Shown here: positions 42,767 to 51,776 of the stretch, piece by piece
Layout: every line of letters starts with the position of its first letter
Numbering within the stretch: the stretch's first letter is position 1
Origin: Betaproteobacteria bacterium
GTDB taxonomy: Bacteria; Pseudomonadota; Gammaproteobacteria; Burkholderiales; UBA6910
Direction: 5' to 3'
NCBI GenBank assembly: GCA_016183615.1
Contig: JACPEG010000025.1
Coordinates: 1-64,000, forward strand
Length of the DNA stretch: 64,000 bases
The notes under the pieces: generated by a model
Databases searched by the model: none
Told to the model about the DNA's origin: nothing
What the model saw: only the letters and a program-made list of their open reading frames with translations
Program-made: the position numbers and the translations under genes

Positions 42767-43408
42767 ATGAAACGTACTTTGGCATTTGCAGTGATCGGGG
42801 CTTCGCTTCTGGGCTCCGGCGTGGCGTTTGCGGAAAAAGGCGATTGGCTGCTGCGGGTAAGGGCCGTGAACCTCGACATGGAGAACAAATCGGAGGCGAT
42901 TCCGGCCCTGGCGGTGCCGGCCGACGCCATCCAGGTGAGCGACAAGGTCATTCCTGAAGTCGATATCAGCTACTTTTTCACCAGGAACATTGCCGCGGAG
43001 CTGGTTCTCACCGTTCCCCAGAAGCACGATGTGGACGTCACCGCGAGCGCCATCGGCAGTTTCAAGGCGGGCAGCTTCAAGCACCTGCCACCGACGCTCA
43101 CGCTTCAGTACCACTTCCTGCCGGACGGCCAGTTCCGCCCCTATGTCGGCGCCGGCATCAACTACACCCGCATCTCCAGCGTCAGCCTGGCGGTTCCCGG
43201 CGTCACCCCGCTGCAACTGGATGACGACTCCTTCGGGGCGGCCCTGCAGGCCGGGGTCGACGTCGCCCTGGGCAAGAACGTGTATCTCAACTTCGACGTC
43301 AAGAAAATCTACATAGACAGCGACGTGAAGGACGGCACGGGCGCGAAGGTGAGCCGAGTCAAGCTCGATCCCCTGGCCATCGGTATCGGCCTCGGGTGGA
43401 AGTTTTAA
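42767..43408 (+). CDS. ompW: Outer membrane protein OmpW
   Basis: A 213-residue precursor with a signal peptide (FAVIGASLLGSGVAFA) and the OmpW eight-stranded barrel. KGDWLLRVRAVNL at the mature start, YFFTRNIAAEL, LQYHFLPDGQFRPYVGAGINYT and the C-terminal LDPLAIGIGLGWKF with final Phe for BAM recognition are diagnostic. OmpW forms a narrow hydrophobic channel and is usually induced at low oxygen or during stress. A ribosome site (TAGGGAGAG) and an FNR-like box precede it. Confidence 0.95.
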   Translation: MKRTLAFAVIGASLLGSGVAFAEKGDWLLRVRAVNLDMENKSEAIPALAVPADAIQVSDKVIPEVDISYFFTRNIAAELVLTVPQKHDVDVTASAIGSFKAGSFKHLPPTLTLQYHFLPDGQFRPYVGAGINYTRISSVSLAVPGVTPLQLDDDSFGAALQAGVDVALGKNVYLNFDVKKIYIDSDVKDGTGAKVSRVKLDPLAIGIGLGWKF

Positions 43409-43432
43409 CGGGCGTCTGCTACCTTGGGGACC

Positions 43433-45985
43433 ATGGGCGCAACCTACCGCTCGCCTGACACGAGCGCACCGGCGGGTCCCGTCGCAGGCTGCTTCCACTG
43501 CGGCTTGGCGGTGCCCGCCGGCGCCCATTATGCGGTCGCCATCGACGGCCTATCCCGTCCCATGTGCTGTCCCGGCTGCCAGGCGGTGGCCCGGGCCATC
43601 GTCGGGGGCGGATTCTCGGATTACTACCGCCACCGCACCGCGCTGCCCGCGAGTCCGCGGGAGGCGCTGCCGGAGTTCCTCGACCGGCTTTCCCTGTACG
43701 ACGCCCCGGAGATCCAGCGCGGTTTCGTGCGCGACGCCGGGGAACATGCCCGGGAAGCTTCCCTCATCCTTGAAGGCATTACCTGTGCCGCGTGCGTGTG
43801 GCTCAACGAGCAGCACCTGGCGCGGCTTCCCGGCGTGCGCTCGGTCGAGGTCAATTACACCAGTCACCGGGCGCGAGTGAGCTGGGACGATCGCGCGATC
43901 AAGCTGTCGGAAATTCTGCGGGCGGTGGCGGCCATCGGCTACACCGCCCATCCCTACGACGCCGCGCGCCAGGACGAGGTGCACCGGCGCGAGCGCCGCG
44001 CGGCCCTGTGGCAGCTGTTCGTCGCGGGCTTCGGCATGATGCAGGTCATGATGTACGCGCTGCCGGTGTATCTCGCGGGCGACGGGGAGATGAGCGCCGA
44101 CATCGAAACCCTGATGCGCTGGGCGAGCCTGGTGCTGACGCTTCCGGTGGTGCTGTACTCCGGCGCCCCGTTTTTCCGGGGCGCGTGGCGGGACCTTCGG
44201 TTCCGGCGCCTCGGCATGGACGTGCCGGTGGCGCTGGGCATCGGCCTCGCCTTCGTTGCCAGCTGCTGGGCCACGGTCACCGGCAAGGGTGAGGTGTACT
44301 TCGATTCCATCGCCATGTTCGTATTCCTGCTGCTCACGGGACGGTTCCTGGAAATGGGCGCGAGGCGCAAGGCGTCCGAGGCCGCGGAGCAGCTGGTCAA
44401 GCTGATTCCCGCCAGCGCCTGGCATCTCGCGGGCTATCCGGGATCCCGTGCGGAAACCCGGGTTTCCGTGTCGGGGCTGGCGCCGGGGGACGTGGTGCTG
44501 GTGAAGCCCGGCGAAACGGTCCCCGCCGACGGGCGGGTTACCGAAGGGGTGAGCGAGGTGGACGAGGCGCTGCTTACCGGGGAGGCACGGCCGCTGGACC
44601 GGCGCCCGGGAGATGCGCTGACCGGCGGCACCCTCAACCTCGCCAGTCCGCTGGTGATGCGGGTGGAGAAGGTGGGCCAGGACACGGTGCTCGCCGCCAT
44701 CGTGCGGCTGCTGGACCGGGCGCTGGCGGAAAAGCCGCGGATCGCGGCGGCGGCGGACCGCGTGGCCGGCGGCTTCGTGCTGGCAGTGCTGGTGGTGGCG
44801 GTGGCCGTATTCGCCCTGTGGCTGCGAATCGATCCCGAACGCGCGCTGTGGGTCACGGTGTCGGTGCTGGTGGTGACCTGTCCCTGCGCATTGTCCCTCG
44901 CGACGCCCGCGGCGCTTGCCGCAGCCACCGGCCGGCTCACCCGGCTCGGCCTGCTCACCACCCGGGGCCATGCGCTGGAGACGCTGGCCCGCGCCACGCA
45001 TTTCGTGTTCGACAAGACCGGAACCCTCACCTTCGGCCGCATGGCGCTGAAGGAAGTGCGTCCCCTGGGGCGCCTGTCGATTCCGGAATGCAACGCGATC
45101 GCGGCGGCGCTGGAGCGCGGATCGGAGCATGCGGTCGGCCGGGCCCTGGCGGCCGCGGCGGTAACGCCCCTCGATGCGCAGGAAGTGGTCAATGTTCCCG
45201 GGGCGGGAATCGAAGGGATGGTGGAAGGTGCCCGGTATCGTCTGGGGACCCAGGAATTTGTCGGCGCGCTGCATGGACGGCCGGCGCCGGGCGTGACTCC
45301 CGCCGCCGGGGCGGCGACGCTGGTGGCGCTGGGCGATTGCTCCGGCTGGCTGACGCTGTTCGGCCTCGCGGACGAGCTGCGTCCCGAGGGCGCGGCGCTG
45401 GTGGCCGGGCTGCGCAACGCGGGGAAACAGGTCATCCTGCTTTCGGGGGATGGCCCGGAGGCGGTGCTGCGGGTCGCCCGGCAGCTCGGCATCGAGACCG
45501 TCGTGGGCGGCGCGACGCCGGCCCGCAAGATGGAATTCGTGAAGGAATTGCAGGAGCGGGGCGCGGTGGTGGCCATGGTGGGCGACGGCGTGAACGATGC
45601 GCCGGTGCTGGCCAAGGCCCAGGTCTCCATTGCCATGGGCGAGGGCACCCAGGTGGCCCAGGCCAGCGCCGACATGGTGCTGCTTTCCGGGCGCCTGGAT
45701 ACGTTGCTGGAAGGCTGCCGCCACGCGGCGCGAACCATGGCGGTGGTGCGGCAGAATTTTGCCTGGGCCATTGCCTACAACCTGGTGGCCCTGCCGCTCG
45801 CCGTCGCGGGCCTGATTACCCCCTGGATGGCGGGGATCGGCATGGCGGGGAGCTCCTTGCTCGTCGTCCTCAATGCGTTGCGACTGGCCGGTGCTTCCAA
45901 AGAAGGAAGAGCGTTAACCGCAGAGGACGCAGAGGACGCGGCGGAAAGCGACATCGGGTTAAGGCCGAGGAATTCCAGTGCCTGA
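43433..45985 (+). CDS. ccoI: Copper-transporting P1B-type ATPase for cbb3 assembly
   Basis: An 850-residue ATPase of the FixI/CcoI type. An N-terminal Cys-rich knuckle (Cys20, 23, 45, 46 and 49) precedes an HMA domain with GITCAACV (Cys118, Cys121). Eight membrane helices surround the CPC motif (483-485); the phosphorylated Asp527 is in FDKTGTLT; GDGVNDAPVL ends the hinge. CcoI moves copper out of the cytoplasm for the CuB site of CcoN. ATG at 43433 has TGGGGA upstream. The last ~24 residues (LTAEDAEDAAESD...) are read from a dispersed repeat and are not part of the family. Confidence 0.95.
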   Translation: MGATYRSPDTSAPAGPVAGCFHCGLAVPAGAHYAVAIDGLSRPMCCPGCQAVARAIVGGGFSDYYRHRTALPASPREALPEFLDRLSLYDAPEIQRGFVRDAGEHAREASLILEGITCAACVWLNEQHLARLPGVRSVEVNYTSHRARVSWDDRAIKLSEILRAVAAIGYTAHPYDAARQDEVHRRERRAALWQLFVAGFGMMQVMMYALPVYLAGDGEMSADIETLMRWASLVLTLPVVLYSGAPFFRGAWRDLRFRRLGMDVPVALGIGLAFVASCWATVTGKGEVYFDSIAMFVFLLLTGRFLEMGARRKASEAAEQLVKLIPASAWHLAGYPGSRAETRVSVSGLAPGDVVLVKPGETVPADGRVTEGVSEVDEALLTGEARPLDRRPGDALTGGTLNLASPLVMRVEKVGQDTVLAAIVRLLDRALAEKPRIAAAADRVAGGFVLAVLVVAVAVFALWLRIDPERALWVTVSVLVVTCPCALSLATPAALAAATGRLTRLGLLTTRGHALETLARATHFVFDKTGTLTFGRMALKEVRPLGRLSIPECNAIAAALERGSEHAVGRALAAAAVTPLDAQEVVNVPGAGIEGMVEGARYRLGTQEFVGALHGRPAPGVTPAAGAATLVALGDCSGWLTLFGLADELRPEGAALVAGLRNAGKQVILLSGDGPEAVLRVARQLGIETVVGGATPARKMEFVKELQERGAVVAMVGDGVNDAPVLAKAQVSIAMGEGTQVAQASADMVLLSGRLDTLLEGCRHAARTMAVVRQNFAWAIAYNLVALPLAVAGLITPWMAGIGMAGSSLLVVLNALRLAGASKEGRALTAEDAEDAAESDIGLRPRNSSA

Positions 45986-46082
45986 GATCTCGCCGGACAA
46001 CCCCAGTGGAATGAGTCAATGAATTCCGCGATGGATTTGGTGTTCCTCCGCGTCCTCTGCGTCCGCCGCGGTGAAAGGTTTT
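45913..46082. repeat. Inverted pair of CGCAGAGGACGCAGAGG repeats
   Basis: AACCGCAGAGGACGCAGAGG begins at 45915 inside the ccoI frame; its inverted partner, TCCGCGTCCTCTGCGTCCGC, starts near 46046 and runs up to the ccoS start. The pair therefore covers the ccoI 3' end and the ccoS leader. Confidence 0.75.
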
Positions 46083-46086
46083 CTTG

Positions 46087-46251
46087 ATGGAGATTCTCTA
46101 TCTCCTCATCCCGCTCTCGGTGGTGCTGGTGTTTCTCATCGGCGCGGTGTTCTGGTGGGCGCTGAAGAGCGGGCAGTTCGAGGACCTGGAGGGCCCGGCG
46201 CACCGCATCCTGATGGACGACGATACGCCGCGGGAAGGCGAAAACAGATGA
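46087..46251 (+). CDS. ccoS: cbb3 oxidase assembly protein CcoS
   Basis: A 54-residue single-helix membrane protein: [20 protein letters not shown], then [20 protein letters not shown] and an acidic end (ILMDDDTP). The W-x2-K-x-GQF-x2-LEGPA pattern is the CcoS signature. CcoS works with CcoI to insert copper and haem into CcoN. It sits between ccoI and ccoN, just 12 bases before the FNR box of ccoN. Confidence 0.94.
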   Translation: MEILYLLIPLSVVLVFLIGAVFWWALKSGQFEDLEGPAHRILMDDDTPREGENR

Positions 46252-46262
46252 TTTTTCGGAAA

Positions 46263-46303
46263 TTGATCTAGGTCAAAACGGGGGACCGGCAGGACCTTAT
46301 GAT
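46263..46303 (+). promoter_or_regulatory. FNR box and -10 of the ccoNOQP operon
   Basis: TTGATCTAGGTCAA (46263-46276) differs from the ideal FNR palindrome by one base. TATGAT at 46298-46303 is a good -10; with a start near 46310 the box is centred close to -41.5, the position of class II FNR activation. Confidence 0.82.
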
Positions 46304-46357
46304 TCGGGGCAGCCTGGCCCTCGCTCCGGGATTGATTCGCTGATTAGGGAGAACTTC

Positions 46358-47785
46358 ATGGAAACGCAGTCCACGTACAACTACAAGGTGGTGCGCCAGT
46401 TCGCCATCATGACGGTGGTGTGGGGGATCGTCGGCATGCTGGTAGGCGTGCTGATCGCCGCCCAGCTGATCTGGCCGGAGCTCAACTTCGAGACTCCCTG
46501 GCTCACCTACGGCCGGCTGCGGCCGCTGCACACCAACGCGGTGATCTTCGCGTTCGGCGGCAGCGCGCTGTTCGCCACCTCCTACTACGCGGTGCAGCGC
46601 ACCAGCCACGCGCGGCTGTTCTCGGACGGGCTGGCGGCGTTCACCTTCTGGGGCTGGCAGGCGATCATCGTGCTGGCGGCGATCACGCTGCCGCTCGGGA
46701 TCACCACCTCCAAGGAATACGCCGAGCTGGAGTGGCCCATCGACCTGCTGATCACCGCGGTGTGGGTGGCCTACGCCGTCGTGTTCTTCGGCACCATTCT
46801 GAAACGCAAGGTGCCCCACATCTATGTCGCCAACTGGTTCTTCGGCGGCTTCATCCTCACCATCGCGCTGCTGCACGTGGTGAACAGCCTGGAAATCCCG
46901 GTGTCGCTGTGGAAGTCCTACTCGGTCTACTCGGGGGCCCAGGACGCCATGGTGCAGTGGTGGTACGGCCACAACGCGGTGGGCTTTTTCCTGACCGCCG
47001 GCTTCCTGGGGATGATGTACTACTTCATCCCCAAGCAGGCCGGGCGCCCGGTGTACTCCTACCGCCTGTCGGTGGTGCACTTCTGGGCCCTGATCTTCAC
47101 CTACATGTGGGCGGGACCCCACCACCTGCATTACACGGCCCTGCCCGACTGGACCCAGTCGCTGGGCATGGTGTTCTCGCTGGTCCTGCTGGCGCCGTCC
47201 TGGGGCGGCATGATCAACGGCATCATGACGCTCTCCGGCGCGTGGCACAAGCTGCGCACCGACCCGATCCTCAAGTTCCTGGTCACCTCGCTCTCGTTCT
47301 ACGGCATGTCCACCTTCGAGGGCCCGATGATGTCGATCAAGACGGTGAATGCGCTTTCGCATTACACCGACTGGACCATCGGCCACGTGCACTCGGGGGC
47401 CCTGGGCTGGGTGGCGATGGTGTCCATCGGCTCGCTCTACTACCTGATTCCGCGGCTGTTCGGCAAGACCGAGATGTACAGCGTGGGGCTGATCACCGCC
47501 CATTTCTGGGTGTCCACCATCGGGGTGGTGCTCTACATCGCCTCGATGTGGATTGCGGGCGTGATGCAGGGCCTCATGTGGCGCGCGGTCAACGCCGACG
47601 GCACGCTCACCTACAGCTTCGCCGAAGCGGTGAAGAACATGTATCCCTACTACGGCATCCGGCTGCTCGGCGGCGTGCTGTTCTTCAGCGGCATGCTGAT
47701 CATGGCCTACAACGTGTGGAAAACGGTCTCCGGGGCAAAAGCCCAGGACGCGGCGATCCCCGCGCCGGCCGGGGCCCGCGCATAA
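46358..47785 (+). CDS. ccoN: Cytochrome cbb3 oxidase subunit I
   Basis: A 475-residue membrane protein with 12 or more helices. It holds the low-spin haem b (His58 in RPLHTN and His345), the high-spin haem b3 (His343 in GHVHSG) and CuB (His205 in [10 protein letters not shown]; His255 and His256 in AGPHHLHYT). It reduces oxygen to water with high affinity and pumps protons. LGGVLFFSG closes the protein. FNR box and ribosome site (TTAGGGAG) lie upstream. Confidence 0.98.
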   Translation: METQSTYNYKVVRQFAIMTVVWGIVGMLVGVLIAAQLIWPELNFETPWLTYGRLRPLHTNAVIFAFGGSALFATSYYAVQRTSHARLFSDGLAAFTFWGWQAIIVLAAITLPLGITTSKEYAELEWPIDLLITAVWVAYAVVFFGTILKRKVPHIYVANWFFGGFILTIALLHVVNSLEIPVSLWKSYSVYSGAQDAMVQWWYGHNAVGFFLTAGFLGMMYYFIPKQAGRPVYSYRLSVVHFWALIFTYMWAGPHHLHYTALPDWTQSLGMVFSLVLLAPSWGGMINGIMTLSGAWHKLRTDPILKFLVTSLSFYGMSTFEGPMMSIKTVNALSHYTDWTIGHVHSGALGWVAMVSIGSLYYLIPRLFGKTEMYSVGLITAHFWVSTIGVVLYIASMWIAGVMQGLMWRAVNADGTLTYSFAEAVKNMYPYYGIRLLGGVLFFSGMLIMAYNVWKTVSGAKAQDAAIPAPAGARA

Positions 47786-47809
47786 CGACCGACGATGGGG
47801 AGAGAAATC

Positions 47810-48427
47810 ATGGCAACCTCCGGACATGACGTAATCGAAAGAAACCTGGGGATGATGATCGTGCTCATCCTGCTGGTGGTGGCGGTGGGCGGGCTGGTGG
47901 AAATCGTGCCCCTGTTCTTCCAGAAATCCACCACCCAGCCGGTGGCGGGATTGAAGCCCCTCGCCCCGCTGCAGCTCGCCGGCCGCGACATCTACCAGCG
48001 GGAGGGCTGCTTCAACTGCCACTCGCAGATGATCCGGCCGTTCCGGGCCGAGACCGAGCGCTACGGCCACTACTCGGTGGCGGGGGAGAGCGTCTACGAA
48101 CACCCGTTCCTCTGGGGCAGCAAGCGCACCGGGCCCGATCTGGCCCGGGTCGGCGGCCGCTACTCCGACGACTGGCACCGGGCGCACCTGCTGAACCCGC
48201 GCGACGTGGTTCCGGAGTCCAACATGCCGGCCTACCCGTGGCTCGACAGGAACAGCGTGGAGGCCAGGGACATCGCGGCCAACATGCGGGCGTTGAGGAC
48301 GGTAGGCGTGCCTTACACCGATGCGGAAATCGCCGGCGCCAACAAGGAGCTCGCGGGCAAGAGCGAAATGGAGGCCCTGATCGCCTACCTGCAGAACCTG
48401 GGCATCGTGTTGAAGAGCGTGAGGTGA
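47810..48427 (+). CDS. ccoO: Cytochrome cbb3 oxidase subunit II (mono-haem c)
   Basis: A 205-residue protein with one N-terminal membrane helix (15-38) and a periplasmic cytochrome c domain with CFNCHSQM (Cys67, Cys70, His71); the axial Met lies probably in [40 protein letters not shown] is the standard CcoO block. Start at 47810 with GGGGAGAG upstream; 24 bases after ccoN. Confidence 0.97.
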   Translation: MATSGHDVIERNLGMMIVLILLVVAVGGLVEIVPLFFQKSTTQPVAGLKPLAPLQLAGRDIYQREGCFNCHSQMIRPFRAETERYGHYSVAGESVYEHPFLWGSKRTGPDLARVGGRYSDDWHRAHLLNPRDVVPESNMPAYPWLDRNSVEARDIAANMRALRTVGVPYTDAEIAGANKELAGKSEMEALIAYLQNLGIVLKSVR

Positions 48428-48431
48428 GGCC

Positions 48432-48608
48432 ATGGACATCAACGACCTGAGAGCCGTCGTCACCGTGCTCGCCTTCGCCTCCTTCGTGGGGATCGTGGCC
48501 TGGGCGTACTCCGGCCGGCGCAAGGCGGCATTCGAGGAGGCGGCGCGGCTGCCTCTGGATGAAGAAGCGGACAGCGGGGTTCCCGCCAGCCGCAACAAGG
48601 GAGAATAG
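48432..48608 (+). CDS. ccoQ: Cytochrome cbb3 oxidase small subunit
   Basis: A 58-residue protein with a single membrane helix (8-26, VVTVLAFASFVGIVAWAYS), then a basic-to-acidic tail (GRRKAAFEEAARLPLDEEA). CcoQ stabilises the CcoP interaction with the core. It fits the ccoO-ccoQ-ccoP position exactly (4 bases after ccoO, 2 before ccoP). Confidence 0.93.
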   Translation: MDINDLRAVVTVLAFASFVGIVAWAYSGRRKAAFEEAARLPLDEEADSGVPASRNKGE

Positions 48609-48610
48609 TC

Positions 48611-49522
48611 ATGGCCGATTTCGTGAGCGATTTCTGGAGCTATTACGTCGCCATCCTGACGGTGGCGAGCATTATCGGCTGCGCGGTGCTGCTCAAGATG
48701 ATGACCACCCGCAAGCTCGCGCCCGAAGAGAAGGTGGACACCACCGGCCACGTCTGGGACGAGGACCTCTCGGAGTGGAACAACCCGCTGCCCAACTGGT
48801 GGCGCTGGATGTTCTACATCACCATCGTGTTCGCGCTCGCCTACCTGCTGCTGTACCCGGGGCTCGGGACCTTCAAGGGCAACTTCGGCTGGAGTTCCAA
48901 GGGCCAGTACGACGAGGAAGTGAACGCCGCGGACCAGAAGTACGGCCCGATTTTCAACAAATTCCTGCAGCAGGACCTGAAGGCGGTGGCGGCGGACCCG
49001 GAGGCGCGGGAGATGGGGCAGCGGCTGTTCCTCACCTACTGCTCCCAGTGCCACGGCTCGGACGCCTCGGGCGCCCGCGGCTTCCCCAGCCTGCGCGACG
49101 AGGACTGGCTCTACGGCGGCGAGCCCGAGGCCATCAAGGCCAGCATCACCGGCGGGCGCAACGGCATCATGCCGCCCCAGGCCCAGGTGCTCGGGGAACA
49201 AGGCGTGAAGGACATGGTCCACTATGTGGTGTCGCTGTCGGGGCGCACCCACGACGCCAAGGCCGCGGCGGCCGCGAAGGAGAAGTTCACCACCATCTGC
49301 GCCGCCTGCCACGGACCGGAGGGGAAGGGCAACCCGGCGCTCGGCGCCCCCAACCTGACCGACAAGGTCTGGCTGTACGGCGGGTCCGAGGCAACCATCG
49401 CGGAAACCATCGCCAAGGGCCGCACCGGGGTCATGCCGGCGTGGAAGGATTTCCTCGGCGAGGCCAAGGTGCACTTGCTGTCGGCCTACGTGTACGGGTT
49501 GTCGAAGCAGGGGCAGAAGTAG
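48611..49522 (+). CDS. ccoP: Cytochrome cbb3 oxidase subunit III (di-haem c)
   Basis: A 303-residue protein with two N-terminal helices (about 10-30 and 64-84) joined by the HVWDEDLSEWNNPLPNWW loop, and two cytochrome c domains with CSQCH (144-148) and CAACH (230-234). It takes electrons from soluble cytochrome c and passes them via CcoO to CcoN. A strong hairpin follows the gene. Confidence 0.97.
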   Translation: MADFVSDFWSYYVAILTVASIIGCAVLLKMMTTRKLAPEEKVDTTGHVWDEDLSEWNNPLPNWWRWMFYITIVFALAYLLLYPGLGTFKGNFGWSSKGQYDEEVNAADQKYGPIFNKFLQQDLKAVAADPEAREMGQRLFLTYCSQCHGSDASGARGFPSLRDEDWLYGGEPEAIKASITGGRNGIMPPQAQVLGEQGVKDMVHYVVSLSGRTHDAKAAAAAKEKFTTICAACHGPEGKGNPALGAPNLTDKVWLYGGSEATIAETIAKGRTGVMPAWKDFLGEAKVHLLSAYVYGLSKQGQK

Positions 49523-49563
49523 TTTTCCCCGCACAGGGGACAGCCGGCTCACGCTATTGGGCG

Positions 49564-49609
49564 CGGGCCACGGGCGGGCGAGGCCGATGCTTCGCCTGCC
49601 CGTGGCCCG
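49564..49609 (+). terminator. Large hairpin between ccoP and ccoG
   Basis: CGGGCCACGGGCGGGCGA (49564-49581) pairs with TCGCCTGCCCGTGGCCCG (49592-49609), 18 bp with one G-T pair and a 10-base loop. No T run follows, so it may act as an mRNA-stabilising 3' structure or a partial terminator separating ccoNOQP from ccoGH. Confidence 0.65.
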
Positions 49610-49637
49610 AGTGTTTCCTGAAATGCAGGATTTTTGA

Positions 49638-51065
49638 TTGAACAAGCCGCTCACCCGAATTCCGGTAGCCGCCATCAACCCGGCCGTGGAGAACCAGCTC
49701 TACGAGGTGCGGAAGAAAATCTATCCGCGCAAGGCCCCCGGGATTTTCAACACCTGGCGCTGGGCCTTCGTCTGGCTCACCCAGCTCGCCTACTATGGCA
49801 CGCCCTGGCTCGCCTGGAACGAGCGCCAGGCGGTGCTGTTCGACCTGGGCGCCCGCAAGTTCTACATCTTCGGGATCGTGTTCTGGCCCCAGGACTTCAT
49901 CCTGCTCACGGCGCTGCTGGTGGTCTCGGCGCTGTCGCTGTTCCTGTTCACGGCGATCGCCGGGCGCCTGTGGTGCGGCTACGCCTGCCCCCAGACCGTC
50001 TATACCGAGATCTTCCTGTGGGTGGAGCAGTTCTTCGAGGGCGACCGCCACCGGCAGATCAAGCTCGACCGCGAGCCCTGGAGCGGGCGCAAGCTCGCCA
50101 TCAAGAGCGCCAAGCACGCGGTCTGGATCGCCATCGCGCTGTGGACCGGCTTCACCTTCGTCGGCTACTTCACCCCGATCCACGTGCTGTGGGAGGAGGT
50201 GTTCACCCTCGGCACCGGCCCCTGGGAGACCTTCTGGGTCCTGTTCTACGGGTTCGCCACCTGGGGCAACGCCGGCTTCATGCGCGAGCAGGTGTGCAAG
50301 TACATGTGCCCCTACGCCAGGTTCCAGGGCGTCATGTTCGATCCCGACACGCTGGTCGTTACCTACGATGAGGCACGGGGCGAGCCGCGGGGCTCGCGCA
50401 ACCGCGGCGCAGACCGCAAGGGCCTCGGGCTCGGCGATTGCGTGGACTGCGGGATCTGCGTGCAGGTCTGTCCCACCGGGATCGACATCCGCCAGGGGCT
50501 GCAGTACGAGTGCATCGGCTGCGGGGCCTGCATCGACGGCTGCGACGAGGTCATGAACAAGATGGGCTACCCCAAGGGGCTCATCCGCTACTCCACCGAA
50601 AATGCGATGCTGGGCCGGTACCCGGAACGCAGCGTCACCGCCCACGTGGTCCGGCCCCGGGTCCTGGTCTACGCCACGATCCTCACGGCGGTTACCGCGG
50701 CCATGATTGCCGCCATCTACCTGCGGGTGCCCCTCAAGGTCAACATCATCCGCGACCGGGCCAACCTGGTACGCTATACCGACGAGGGCATGGTGGAGAA
50801 CGTGTACCGGCTGCAGATCATGAATACCGCCGAGCAGCCGCGCCGCTTCGACATCACCGTGTCGGGCATCGACAGCGCCACCCTGCACGCGGATGCGTTG
50901 CTGCCGGTGGAGATTCCCGGCGCCTCTTCGCGGACCGTGCCGGTGCGGGTTCAGGTCGATCCCCAGCTGGCCAAGCCCGGGTCCAGCCGCATCGATTTTC
51001 ACGTGACCGCCACCGACAATCCGGCGCTCAAGGCGGACGAGAAGACGAGTTTTCTGGTGAAATAG
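49638..51065 (+). CDS. ccoG: cbb3 oxidase accessory protein CcoG (RdxA/FixG)
   Basis: A 475-residue membrane protein with five helices and two ferredoxin-type clusters. CGYACPQTVYTEIFLW near 113 and CVDCGICVQVCPTGIDIRQG with CIGCGACIDGCDEVM near 265-300 are the family blocks; an Ig-like FixG C-terminal domain follows. CcoG acts as a Cu(II) reductase in cbb3 assembly. The start is TTG at 49638 with AGGA eight bases upstream; no other start fits. Confidence 0.95.
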   Translation: MNKPLTRIPVAAINPAVENQLYEVRKKIYPRKAPGIFNTWRWAFVWLTQLAYYGTPWLAWNERQAVLFDLGARKFYIFGIVFWPQDFILLTALLVVSALSLFLFTAIAGRLWCGYACPQTVYTEIFLWVEQFFEGDRHRQIKLDREPWSGRKLAIKSAKHAVWIAIALWTGFTFVGYFTPIHVLWEEVFTLGTGPWETFWVLFYGFATWGNAGFMREQVCKYMCPYARFQGVMFDPDTLVVTYDEARGEPRGSRNRGADRKGLGLGDCVDCGICVQVCPTGIDIRQGLQYECIGCGACIDGCDEVMNKMGYPKGLIRYSTENAMLGRYPERSVTAHVVRPRVLVYATILTAVTAAMIAAIYLRVPLKVNIIRDRANLVRYTDEGMVENVYRLQIMNTAEQPRRFDITVSGIDSATLHADALLPVEIPGASSRTVPVRVQVDPQLAKPGSSRIDFHVTATDNPALKADEKTSFLVK

Positions 51066-51068
51066 GCC

Positions 51069-51620
51069 ATGCAGGCAATCCATCCCCGACACGACGAAGC
51101 GTCCTCCCGGCCCTTCGACGCCCCTCAGGACAGGCCCTGGTTCAGGGAGCCCTGGGTCTGGTTCCTCGCCGCGGGACCGATCGCGGTGATCGTCGCGGGC
51201 ATCGTGACGGTGTGGCTGGCGGTGAGTTCGGACGACGGCCTGGTGGTGGACGATTACTACAGGAAGGGGCTCGCCATCAACCAGACCCTGGGCCGCGACC
51301 GGGCAGCGGCGGACCTCGGGATGCGGGCGACCCTCGCGTTCCTGCCCGCGCAGGGCAGCCTGCGGGTGGACCTTGGCGGCGGGCGCGCGCCGGCGGCGCT
51401 GCAGCTGCGCATCAGCCATCCGACGCGGGCGGGCAGGGACCAGCTCGTCGCCCTGGCAGCGGTGGCGCCGGGCGCCTACCAGGGGGCGATCGCGCCGCTC
51501 GGGGCGGGCCGCTGGCTGGTGTTGCTGGAGGATACGGACAAGACCTGGCGCCTGATGGGCGAGTGGCAGGTGCCCGGGCAAACAACAGTCACGCTCGCAC
51601 CGGCAGGACCCGCTTCATAA
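51069..51620 (+). CDS. ccoH: cbb3 oxidase assembly protein FixH/CcoH
   Basis: A 183-residue protein with one membrane helix (about 29-50, FLAAGPIAVIVAGIVTVWLAV) and a periplasmic domain with DDYYRKGLAINQTLGRDRAA, the FixH signature. It stabilises CcoN/CcoP during assembly. Residues 13-24 (SRPFDAPQDRPW) are encoded by a widespread intergenic repeat (51111-51136) and are absent from the family pattern, so the N-terminus has been extended or rebuilt by it. Confidence 0.93.
   Translation: MQAIHPRHDEASSRPFDAPQDRPWFREPWVWFLAAGPIAVIVAGIVTVWLAVSSDDGLVVDDYYRKGLAINQTLGRDRAAADLGMRATLAFLPAQGSLRVDLGGGRAPAALQLRISHPTRAGRDQLVALAAVAPGAYQGAIAPLGAGRWLVLLEDTDKTWRLMGEWQVPGQTTVTLAPAGPAS
51111..51136 (+). repeat. 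CCTTCGACNNNCTCAGGACAGG repeat inside ccoH
   Basis: CCTTCGACGCCCCTCAGGAC, inside the ccoH frame, is the same family as the inverted copy at 63514-63542 (GTCCTGAGCCTGTCGAAGG). The reading frame passes through it without a stop. Confidence 0.75.
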
Positions 51621-51638
51621 CAACACCAGGAGGATGAC

Positions 51639-51776
51639 ATGTCACCGCTGACCCAGCTGCTGTTCGGCTCCGACATCGGGCTATTGAGCCTCGCCACCAT
51701 CGGCGTCGTGATCGCCATGGGCGGTTTCTTCATCGCGATGTTCGTCAGGAAATCGAGGGAAGAGAATGATTCGTGA
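51639..51776 (+). CDS. DUF3149 single-helix membrane protein
   Basis: A 45-residue protein: FGSDIGLLSLATIG, a hydrophobic helix (15-36) and a short basic tail ending REENDS. The TDIGLLSL...I-x2-GGFFIxMF pattern fits DUF3149, tiny membrane proteins of proteobacteria without known function. AGGAGG lies five bases before its ATG, the strongest ribosome site of the operon. It overlaps the next gene by 11 bases. Location makes a role in cbb3 assembly worth testing. Confidence 0.75.
   Translation: MSPLTQLLFGSDIGLLSLATIGVVIAMGGFFIAMFVRKSREENDS

Noticed and set aside
46071-46271. 66-codon frame overlapping ccoS
   Set aside because: Different frame; the ccoS frame encodes the family signature, this one does not.
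46268-49678. 1136-codon minus-strand frame opposite ccoNOQP
   Set aside because: The plus strand encodes complete cbb3 subunits; the opposite frame is open only because of third-position GC bias.
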